Assembly: GCA_037074615.1 (NCBI GenBank)
Contig: CM073547.1
Coordinates: 15,778,501 to 15,842,500, forward strand
Direction: 5' to 3'
From: Leucaena leucocephala
Taxonomy: Eukaryota > Streptophyta > Magnoliopsida > Fabales > Fabaceae
DNA length: 64,000 nt
The stretch's first letter is position 1. The number at the start of each line of letters is the position of its first letter. The notes under the pieces were generated by a model. That model searched no databases. It saw only the letters and a list, made by a program, of their open reading frames with translations, and had not been told where the DNA came from. Positions 55,296-64,000 of the stretch are shown here, piece by piece. The position numbers and the translations under genes are program-made.

Positions 55296-58200
55296 TAATT
55301 TTATATCCTTATTTTTCTTTAGTCACCGTAGCACAAGTATATAATTGAAACTAACAAATTTTGAATTAATTTAGAGAGAATTATTATAAGGTTTTAAAGA
55401 ATAGATTTAATGACCTAAAATTTTTAAAGACAAGTGTGGACAATATAAATTTATTACTTTCTACTTAAAAATTGTCATTGCATTTTTATGTGTTGTTATT
55501 GGATTTTTGAGTAATTAAACTATTTTGTAGAGATCTTATAGTAATTTTATCATAAATTTAAACATGCTGGTACACACACAAGATTTATGAAATGATTGGA
55601 CATGTATACTTGCTTTACAATCTGTGATGAAGGCTAAGAGAAAAATAATATAAATAGTGCATTCTCGTATCATTTTCTTATCATATACTAAGTTAAAAAA
55701 TTGGGAAAATATAAATGTTTTTGTTTACACCACATTTAATAAGGTAAGCCATTTAAAAAAGATTTTTTTTTCTCAAGGTGTGAAATGTAATTTTTTTTGC
55801 TCGACGCGGTGTGTAATGTTGTTTTTTTTTTTTTACTCAACGAGGTGTGTAATGTATTACACCTTTCTAGCGTATGGTTTTTCATCAATCCTATTTGTAA
55901 TTATATTCTTAAAATTTTATAATATTTGGTTTATCTAAAAATAAATTTAAGTCAATTCAATTTAATACTTTCAATTCATTTATATATAATCTACAAGTAA
56001 TAATCTACACCCGAAAAATTTTAAACTCAATAATAATAATTAATTAGTAATTGTATTAACTAAATTTATGATATTTCAAATTTCTAACTATAATGAAGAT
56101 TCATAATAATCATAAATCACTTTGGTATTTAAGAGATTTTGAGTTATATGATGATAATTAATTAATAATCATATTAACTAATTTTATAATCTTTTAAATT
56201 TTTAACTATTATAACTAGAGATTTTCCCTGTGCCTTATATAAGGAGTGAAAAAAAATATTATAATTGATTAGTTATGTATGATTATTATAAGTTATAATT
56301 ATGGTTAGAAATTTGAAATATCTTCATGAAAAAAAGAAAAAAAATTGAAATATTAAAGAATTAGTTAATAGCATTACTGATTAATTACTATCATAAATTT
56401 TAAAATCTTTTAAAAATTGAAATAATTTGTGATTATTATAAATAGTTATTATGATTAAAAAATTGAAATATTATAAAATAAGCTAATGAGATTTTGAGAT
56501 ACCATAAAATCAAAGAATGAGATTACTAATTAATTATCATCATGTTACTCAAAATCTTTCATATATTAAAATGTGATTATTAATTACGGCTTGTAGATAG
56601 AGGAATTAGAAGTATTGAGTCAGGTCGACTCATTTTTTTTTAATTAAACTAAATTTTACAAAATTTTAAAAATAAAGTTTATGATTGATGGTGATTTATT
56701 TATCTATCTCTTAGCAACCATTAGATTGATCTATCTCTTAGCAATCGTAGTTTAACTCGGCTAAATGCCAAAAAGTAACCATCACACGTTTAAGTTTATT
56801 AGAAATACAAAGTTAGGACAAAGATTTCTAAGATGTTTTTAAGCAAAGACGAACTTCCATGGACTTCTCAAGGAAACACCTCATAGTTATTATCGGGAAA
56901 CCTTGACTAGGGGATCCAAATTGAAATATTCCTTTTAATCAAAACCTAATCGTCTATCAAAGTTGTAAATAACTCCATTATTATCATTTTATAGGAAAAA
57001 TTTTCTATGTATTTGAGACCTTGTGTCTCTATATATTGTTAAAATCAGCCAAAGTTAAAATCAATACTTCAATTTTATTTAATTTACAATTAAGAATGTA
57101 ACATTACTGAGTGGAATGGAAAAACCCCTCTTAATGAAAACTCACATACACCAAGTCCTTGCTAATGAAATTGAACTAGGGCCAGGAGTTTCAGACTCTG
57201 GATAATTATGGGTTTCCAACGACATCTTCCTTAGAATATGAAACAAAAAAAGAAAAGGAAGCGACAACGCAAAAACAGCACAAATGGGCGATGACTAGAG
57301 GAATTGACACTATTTTAACTCAAAATCTTAAAACTTCATTGTATCAAAAAAACAAAAAAAAATCTTAAAACTTCATTTTATACTCCTTATATATATACAT
57401 ACATATATCTGATATAGGACTTTATACAACTAGGCAAGTCTGCTCACATTTTTACATAATACAATTTTCTTCATAAGTGAGGGTTCATGATTACCTCACA
57501 AACAAACGCCATAAAAACCATGGCAAACACAAATTCTTATCAAAACTAGGGTCAACCCAATTTTTTAGATTTCCGATGATGTGCGATTTACGGGTTTTTA
57601 ACTTCATTTTCACATAAATTCCCAAAAAAAACACAAAAATGGGAGTAGGGCAATAAATGGGCCATGAAAGTGGTATTCACCCCTTACTCATGAGTAGAGC
57701 AATAAATGGGCCATGGGAGTAGGGCAATTCCCAACTGACGAAGGGGTGAGACATATGACTATTTAGAGTATATTAAATCTCTATGGAATACCACTTTGTT
57801 GTGATTCCAGTCGCAGCGCTTGAAGAGGTATCATAGTTCTTAGATGCCTAGGTTTATGCCTGAGGGTAATAGACAACTCGCTTTACCCGATATTAGTATC
57901 TCCTAGAAGAAAGGGAGACTTTACCATGCCTTTAAATCGTGGGTGAGTCTAACCCCTTTTTAAAAATTTTTGTACAAAAAAAAATATAAATTCTTAGTAT
58001 CGGGGATTGAATTTATAATCAATTATATATGATAAAACTTTAGCTTTGTTAAAAATGAAAGAAAAACCCCTCTTGATGTTAAAATCTATGTTGGAGCTGA
58101 AACCTTGGTTTAGCTATAAACTATTCAAAGGAACTATTGATAATCAATTGTTATAAATCATACTCCCACCTGCCATTAATATAAAAACTAGTTAATATTT

Positions 58201-58694
58201 TATAATAGATTAAGGAAGTTAAATAAATAAATTAATTATAACATATCCAAATCATCAAGACAAATTTATATTATATACTTATTAATTTACCCAAATTAGT
58301 CAACTTGCTCTTATATTAGTTATAATTAACTAATTTATTTAGTTTCATTAATATATTAAAAAAAGTTAACTAACTCTTATATTAAGAATCAGAGAAGTAA
58401 TTCAATAAAATCAAATTTTTAAATCAAGTTTATGCAAAATCTATTTTTCCCACTTGCAAATCAAAAATTGAAAGTCAATGAAGAACAACATATATAAACA
58501 AACATGCATATATTAATAATGGAAGTTACTCCATTTCAATGACAAACTTTGACAAATCATCCTCCCTACTTTCTTGTTTCCTTTCTCCTAGCAACATCTT
58601 ATTCTACTCGGCAACACAGGAATATAACAAGATACTGAAAATATAATTAAACTGAAGCAGATAACACTTTGTTGCTAGTGTAGGAAACACAAAA
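55296..58694. other. AT-rich intergenic region with fold-back and short tandem repeats
   Basis: No gene found. A three-unit ~34-bp repeat with T-runs (theme CTC(A/G)A(A/C)G(A/C)GGTGTGTAATG) spans about 55774-55855. 56030-56600 is a fold-back region. A pair of ATCTATCTCTTAGCAA units lies near 56700-56750, and a partly duplicated GAGTAGGGCAATAAATGGGCC at 57643-57730. 58530-58694 is the presumed 3' UTR of the quinone reductase gene on the minus strand. Confidence 0.55.
56030..56600. repeat. AT-rich fold-back (inverted repeat) cluster
   Basis: GATATTTCAAATTTCTAAC at ~56070 is complemented by GTTAGAAATTTGAAATATC at ~56304. GATTTTGAGTTATATGATGATAATTAAT at ~56128 is complemented by ATTAATTATCATCATGTTACTCAAAATC at ~56531. 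Several ATTAACTAATTTTAT-type units repeat between. This could be a MITE or a long hairpin; no clear terminal duplication was found. Confidence 0.5.
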
Positions 58695-61265
58695 TCACTT
58701 AGATACTTTAAGCTTCTTGGCAATGCCAGCAAAGTACTTTCCTTGATGAAAAGCTAGAGCCAATTCTAACTCAGAAGGCTTCCTACTGAAGCCATCAGCC
58801 CCAGCTAAAGTACCAGCACCATAACATGAACCACCTTTCACTTGTTCCATCTCAAACATGCCATCACCAAATGTGTATCCAACTGGCACAAAAATCATCC
58901 CATGATGAACCAGTTGAGTGATTGCTGTCAACCTGTGTGTTTCACAACCATATATTAACTAAACTCAAGATTTAAATGTGTTTAGATTAAGCTTATTTTA
59001 AATAATTGTGTTATATGAAGTAAGTACATGAGAGAAGCTTTTCTCGATTTTACATGACTAAGTGCTTTTGGGATTTTCCCAAACAAGAACTTTAGTCGAT
59101 AAACTATACATTTATGGATCCAACCTTTTAGTTAATCGAGACAATATCAAGAGTTTAAATTTTTTTAAGCGTATTGATCTTTTGGTAGAGCGAGTCTAGG
59201 TTAAACTTACGTGTTAGTCTCTTGTCCAGCTCCTTGGGATCCGGTGCTACAAAAGAATCCGGCAGGCTTTCCAGCGAGTGCCTGTGTTCGCCATAATCCT
59301 CCGGTTGCATCCATAAATGCTTTGAACTGAGCAGCCATTAGTCCAAATTTTGTAGGGAAACCAAACAAGAAGCCATCTGCTTCAGTTAGCTCATGAGGAG
59401 TAATTATTGGTACATCACTCTTTGGAGGTGCATGTACCTTCACAAGAATCTCTTGAGGTAGAGTTTCAGGTACCTATTTTAGTTACAAAAAAAATTAAAA
59501 GATATAGAAAAAGCAAAGTCTATTAGATGTTAATGAATAAATTACTAATTAATGAATTAGGTATTTATTAGGTTTATCAAGATAGTTTAAGCCAATTTGA
59601 TAAGATAATTCATGTCAAGCCTATATAACTTTACTTATAGTTAATATGGGACTTCATATATTCTAATAAAGTCACTATAACATAAAACATTACAAAAATT
59701 GATTTGTAAAAATGTGTTATCTTCAGTTTTTAATATAAGATTTAGTTTGTAAGATAATTTATTGTATTATAAACTAGATTTTATATTAAAGATCAAAGGG
59801 AATAATAATTTTGTATCCATCTAGACTGTAGTAGGAGATTAATAGACATAGAGGTAAATTTCATCTAAAATGTTGATCTCTTTCTATTAGAAAAGGTTGA
59901 AATTTTTTTGCAAAAATATCATTTAAATTTTAAAATATTAAATCAATTTTATTTACTACATTTTAATAGATATTGACTATATTTGATAAACAAATAACAA
60001 TACATTTTTGTAAGAATTTTTAATTTGAGATTTTGAATTTTAAATAGTATTTTTATAAATTTATTTTTAAAGATCTGTATTAGTATTAGTATTTTAAAAA
60101 AACAAAATCTGTATCATCAAAAAGTAACTGATTGCTACCCACCTGCCAGAGTTTGGCTTCAACGCCTTCCACAGAATCTGCTCCTTTTTTTATCTCACGT
60201 GCCAACTTCTCAACATGTCCGTACGTAGAATAGTAACTGTACATAGACAATGTTAATGTAAAGTTCATTTAAATATAAATTCAAGCTAATGCATCATGAT
60301 AGACTATGAATATAATATACCTTGAGAATTACTCCCTCCAATGCTATTTATAAACTTCATTTATTTTGTCTTTTAAATTTATAATTTGAGAAAACATAAT
60401 TTGTTGTCCCAAGAATTTTAGTAATAGCTTCTCAAATTTTAAATCATAGATTTTGATTCTTCAAGAAGAGGTAAAATAGTCTAAATTTTTATTATATTAT
60501 AGGGACTAATGTTGGGTATTAAACCTTATAATATTTTTTTAAATAATTTTTATTAATTACGCATATTAAAAAACGATAACCATATAGGGTAGTTTCCATT
60601 ATATCCATTAGGTTTGTGCTTTTGAATTAAGTGTTAAAGTGTGCTCAACATTTTAAAGTATTTTTTATGTATGTCCAACAATCTAAAGTATTTTGTAGTG
60701 CATCCAACACCTTGAAGTACCTTTTTAGTTATGTCAAGCACTCTAAAATATTTTGTAACGCAATTTTAGAAGCAATTTCAATCTTGATATTAACTCCCAA
60801 CATATCTTTTAAGTGAAGGTGCAACCATCACCAAAAAGTATTTTTTTAGTAGCAACATTAGGGTGCTAGGCATATCAAGAAAAATAATTTAGTATCAGGA
60901 TACTAGATGAACTATAAAATACTTTAAGATACTAGAAGTATTTTTAAAAAATATTTTAGAGTGTTAGACATGTCTTAACGGTTGAATTAATATTTAAGGG
61001 AAATAACAATAAAAGTTGAATATAACCGAGAGAAATAAACCAAATGGATGAGTTCAGATATTTTTAACATGATTGACTTTTTCTCTGAGAAAGAAGAATC
61101 CTCTATTTGAAGCAGCATGCACATTATAAAGTAAAACTTACATGCACAAGTACCCAATTCCAAATCCATCAATAATCTACAATTAATCAAGCCTTGAAAG
61201 AAGCAAGGAAAGAAAAGAAAGAAAAGAGAAAGAATCACTTACACAATGTAAACCTTGGTCGCCAT
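58695..61265 (-). CDS. FQR1: FQR1-like NAD(P)H:quinone reductase (WrbA family), exons 61265-61243, 60236-60143, 59473-59211, 58932-58695
   Basis: It encodes a 205-residue flavodoxin-like enzyme. In this family the protein binds FMN and reduces quinones by two electrons using NAD(P)H, limiting radical formation. It lies at the plasma membrane or in the cytosol. The four exons (23, 94, 263, 238 nt) join in phase by GT-AG introns to exactly 206 codons. The start is MATKVYIV. The phosphate-binding loop is YYSTYGH (residues 9-15). The FMN-contact regions are GFPTKFG (77-83) with the following AAQFKAFMDATGGLW (86-100), and STGSQGAGQET (115-125). VHHGM (135-139) and YGAGT (164-168) are also conserved. 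The C-terminus FHQGKYFAGIAKKLK ends with the TGA at 58697-58695. The length matches the Arabidopsis protein (about 204). No disruption seen; likely functional and the only intact host gene here. Confidence 0.95.
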
Positions 61266-61372
61266 TGGTGCTATATTTCTTGAGCTCTGAGTCTATTTAC
61301 TATTTAGAAACCAATGATTAAGGAATCTGTGAATGGAACCTTGACGAGGGATGACACGAGAATACTCATATG

Positions 61373-61380
61373 TATTTATA
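61373..61380 (-). promoter_or_regulatory. TATA box of the FQR1-like gene
   Basis: The minus strand reads TATAAATA about 108 bp upstream of the start codon, giving an expected 5' UTR of about 75 bp. Confidence 0.65.
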
Positions 61381-62223
61381 ACAACCAGATTGCAGGCCGA
61401 CAAGGAAGAAAGCGACAAGAGAAAATTACATTCTCTGGCTGCTGCTGATGCATTATTGATAGATCAGTTCCTTCCAAATACATTCAATCCAATAAAATAT
61501 GCAAATGGCATTATAGACATTTCTAATTAATATTTTATTAAAATTAAAAATTCCTTAGTCATAGGAGTTTGATTAATTAGTTAGAAAATTTTATAATCAG
61601 TTAAAGATATTCGGTGGAAAAAAAATTCATACTTACAATAAAACATGTTATATCATAAAATATGCAAGAGGCCCTTATTATAAAGACTGGAGAGTATATA
61701 ATTATATACATAGTGATACTCCCTCTCTCTAATAGATAATATGGTTTGTATAGTATGTGTTAGAAAATAAAAGAGAAGAGAGGAAAACATACCAGGTTTG
61801 ATCCAAGTTAGGTTACTGATGCTCTCACGCATAGTTTAAATTATTAGAACCTAAATTAGAGTGGTATAGTAGATACATCACACAAGAAAGAAAAACAAAG
61901 AGAATAAGACATAATAAAATCAACGGTTTAGGTGAGGAATAATTGATGGAGACAACCTCTATTTTATATTTTCAAGTATATACATGCATATATGTCAGAC
62001 GATGTATGTACAGATCCACCTTGCAATGGAAATAAAAAAATTAAGCCCATATGAAAATGAAAGCATACTTTCGTTCAACACATGGGAGAGAGAATATTTA
62101 ATTAACCAAATAAACTATTTAAATCGAGTAGCAAAAAGAGAAAATTAATTAAGAGAGATTAGTATAGTAAAAAAGATTTCTGTACATATTTCAAACTTAA
62201 CCATGGTAAAAAAACTTAGATAT

Positions 62224-62310
62224 TACTAAAAAAAAGGTTTTTAATGGCGGTTTCACCAGTGCAATGGATCCTGTCTTCATTAAAAGTTAGACTTTTAATG
62301 GCAGTTTTTA
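62224..62310 (+). mobile_element. Possible DNA-transposon terminus with TTTTAATGGC subrepeats
   Basis: ACTAAAAAAAAGG is followed by two TTTTAATGGC(G/A)GTTT units about 60 bp apart. Such repeated motifs next to a CACTA-like start occur in plant CACTA elements. No second terminus was found. Confidence 0.25.
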
Positions 62311-63303
62311 ACAGAAGTAGCTGGATAACTTTCCACTACGTTTATACTAAAACACCGAAGTTAAAAATATTTATTTTTCAATATTTATCTTTATTTTTGT
62401 ATTATTCCACCCTATTTTCAAAGAAATCCAGACAAACTAATTTTCAGCCATCAAACTTTGCACTAGTCAATTCTCTAAATTCAATTGCCAAACCAAAATA
62501 TTCAATGAACAATTTAACTAAATAGTAATTATCCCTATTTGTTCATCAAAGCAATAGCTCAACTATAATAAACTAGAAAAATAAATCAATACCTAAAATC
62601 AAAATAAATCAATCAGTCACCATATGCTATACAATTCGGCTTGCCAAATCATCCATTATTGAGTCTAGGAGCCAGTCTTTATATCTTATTCTAGTATCAG
62701 AATTTTGCAAGTTAGAAGCAACAAAATAATTAGGCAAGTATTATAATGTGAAAAGAATTGGTGAATCACAAAATATTATTCATGTCCTATCTTTTTACAT
62801 CTCGTAGCTTCTCAGTTAGCCATATCTCAATAATCTCATGCATATAGCGGATCATATAATATTCACATTCAACACCTCCATGTTGACAACGATACTATAA
62901 CAACATAAAAAAATATTGAACCCTTTAGAAAATATTAAAACTCCATACCTTATAAATTAATACACATAAAACTTAATTAGTTTTAAATAACTTACTTTAG
63001 GAAAAATTCATGTAACGAGACTTTGAATTCTTTCTCCTTCTGACAACAATTTAGACACCTTCCATGGCCCTATCACCAATTAGCCAAAAAAAAAGATATT
63101 ATAGTCCAATAAAATAAAACTTATAAGCAAACAGAGTCCAATGGCCAATAAAAAAACTCAGGTCTCGTATATGTCTTTAATGAGGGGTTCCAGCTCTCTA
63201 AACAAAGAATTGACCAGTAAATAGTGTTCTCATGTAGTGAGAAGACAAGTAGAGTCTAATAGGCACTATAAGATATCAATAAAGTTAAATATAATTATAT
63301 TAT

Positions 63304-63378
63304 AATATGTATTATTATGTACCAAATATTAGAGATGTGCGTCTTACTGTAATATGTATTATTATGTACCAAATATTA
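63304..63378. repeat. Short direct repeat (47-bp spacing)
   Basis: AATATGTATTATTATGTACC followed by AAATATTA occurs at ~63304 and ~63351, separated by GAGATGTGCGTCTTACTGT. The GAGATGTGCGTC piece appears again at ~63439, inside the Copia remnant. Confidence 0.8.
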
Positions 63379-63380
63379 TT

Positions 63381-64000
63381 TCCTTTCAAACCTTTATTTC
63401 CTATTGATCATAAGATTTTTGGATATGTGTTTTGTTCGAGATGTGCGTCATATTGTCTCTAAATTAGATCTTAAGTCCCTCATGTGTGTCTTCCTTGGCT
63501 ATTCTAATGTTTAGAAGGGTTATAAGTATTTCTCTCTTACTCTTAATCATTATATAGTGTCTACAGATATCACTTTTCAAAAATATGTTGCATATTTTGC
63601 TTCTAACACTGCAGCTCCTCCTTTTTCACCTGCGGAGGAGGATACTCTTCTAGTATATTCTGTCATTCACTCACCAAATCAGCCCCAGCTCCCATACCGA
63701 TACCTGGTCAACCACATTTGACTCGAGTCTACCAGACGTTTGACGAAAACCATTATTGCTATTATGCCAGATTCTGCCGTCTCATTATCTACTTTATCAT
63801 CAAATCATACAGAAAGCATTACTCACCCTGAGCCTAACTCGGTCCCTAACTCAGAAACACCTGTTCCAGATCCAGATCCCTCACTTGATTTGCCAATTGC
63901 CCTTTGTAAAGGTAAACATAATTGTGCACATCTTATTTTTTCTTTTGTTTCATATAACCAACTCTCCTTTGCTTCTCGTTCCTTCATTACCTCTTTAGAC
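63381..64000 (+). pseudogene. Degenerate Copia integrase C-terminus and RT linker, running off the window
   Basis: Plus-strand translation gives KPLFPIDHKIFGYVFFVRDV, KLDLKSLMCVFLGYSN, stop, KGYKYFSL and VSTDITFQ. This is the Copia integrase end (FGCVCFVRDVR, KCIFLGYSR, VSADVTF). A Pro/Ser-rich linker follows with one shift near 63700-63720. It then reads LDLPIALCKGK, HLIFSFVSYNQLS and SRSFITSLD, the segment that precedes Copia RT (ALRKGKR, YPISSFVSYDHLS). Dead by the stop at 63513-63515 and the shift. The RT itself should lie beyond 64000. Confidence 0.85.

Larger units (their letters stand above)
61381..63380. other. Intergenic region upstream of the FQR1-like gene
   Basis: AT-rich without a supported gene. 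62224-62310 has a possible CACTA-like terminus (ACTAAAAAAAAGG, then TTTTTAATGGCGGTTT and CTTTTAATGGCAGTTTTT). 63304-63378 contains a direct duplication of AATATGTATTATTATGTACC. Confidence 0.5.

Noticed and set aside
57643..57730. Possible coding or regulatory duplication (GAGTAGGGCAATAAATGGGCC)
   Set aside because: A short imperfect direct repeat in intergenic DNA, with no further support.

Overview
This is nuclear DNA from a flowering plant, most likely a eudicot. The evidence is AT-rich sequence, GT-AG introns, a four-exon FQR1-type quinone reductase gene, a JMJ32/JMJD7-type JmjC gene, and very dense plant LTR retrotransposons (Ty1-Copia, Ty3-Gypsy chromovirus, Athila-like) with RTE-type LINE pieces. 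There is nothing prokaryotic here: no operons, CRISPR arrays, rRNA or tRNA genes. I did not find a new multi-gene system. The main interest lies in dated, nested transposon insertions and in what they did to one host gene.

Layout. 1-1629 is a partial LTR of a Copia family that recurs three more times in the window. 1837-18726 is a graveyard of old elements: three related ~2.4 kb Gypsy-type LTRs (one truncated), a degenerate Gypsy gag-protease-RT, Copia integrase and RT scraps, a SIRE-like LTR region rich in ATTAATCGATTAAT-like motifs, and a probable MITE. 18727-25600 holds a CACTA-like end, two solo LTRs with perfect 5-bp target duplications (19861-20241 and 25433-25595), an Athila-like Gypsy remnant and LINE scraps. 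25762-26014 is a 5'-truncated RTE LINE with a 16-bp target duplication just upstream of a gene.

26164-38724 is a JMJ32/JMJD7-like JmjC oxygenase gene in four exons. It carries two in-frame TGA codons, an Asp-to-Asn change in the iron-binding HxD motif, and a complete 10.0 kb Tekay-like Gypsy chromovirus (27392-37404, target duplication TTACT) inside intron 2. The exons on either side of this insertion still join in phase.

39313-55290 is an old Copia (Ale-like, 134-bp LTRs) on the minus strand. It was invaded twice by one other Copia family: a plus-oriented solo LTR (41038-42827, TSD AAAAA) and a complete, apparently intact minus-oriented copy (43432-52599, TSD AAACC). The LTRs of the complete copy look identical and it has one open 1327-codon gag-pol frame. 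It is the youngest insertion here and the only element that looks capable of autonomous movement.

55296-58694 is AT-rich intergenic DNA with fold-back repeats. 58695-61265 (minus) is an intact four-exon FQR1-like NAD(P)H:quinone reductase gene of 205 residues, with a TATA box at 61373-61380. 61381-63380 is intergenic, and 63381 to the window end is a degenerate plus-strand Copia integrase/RT linker.
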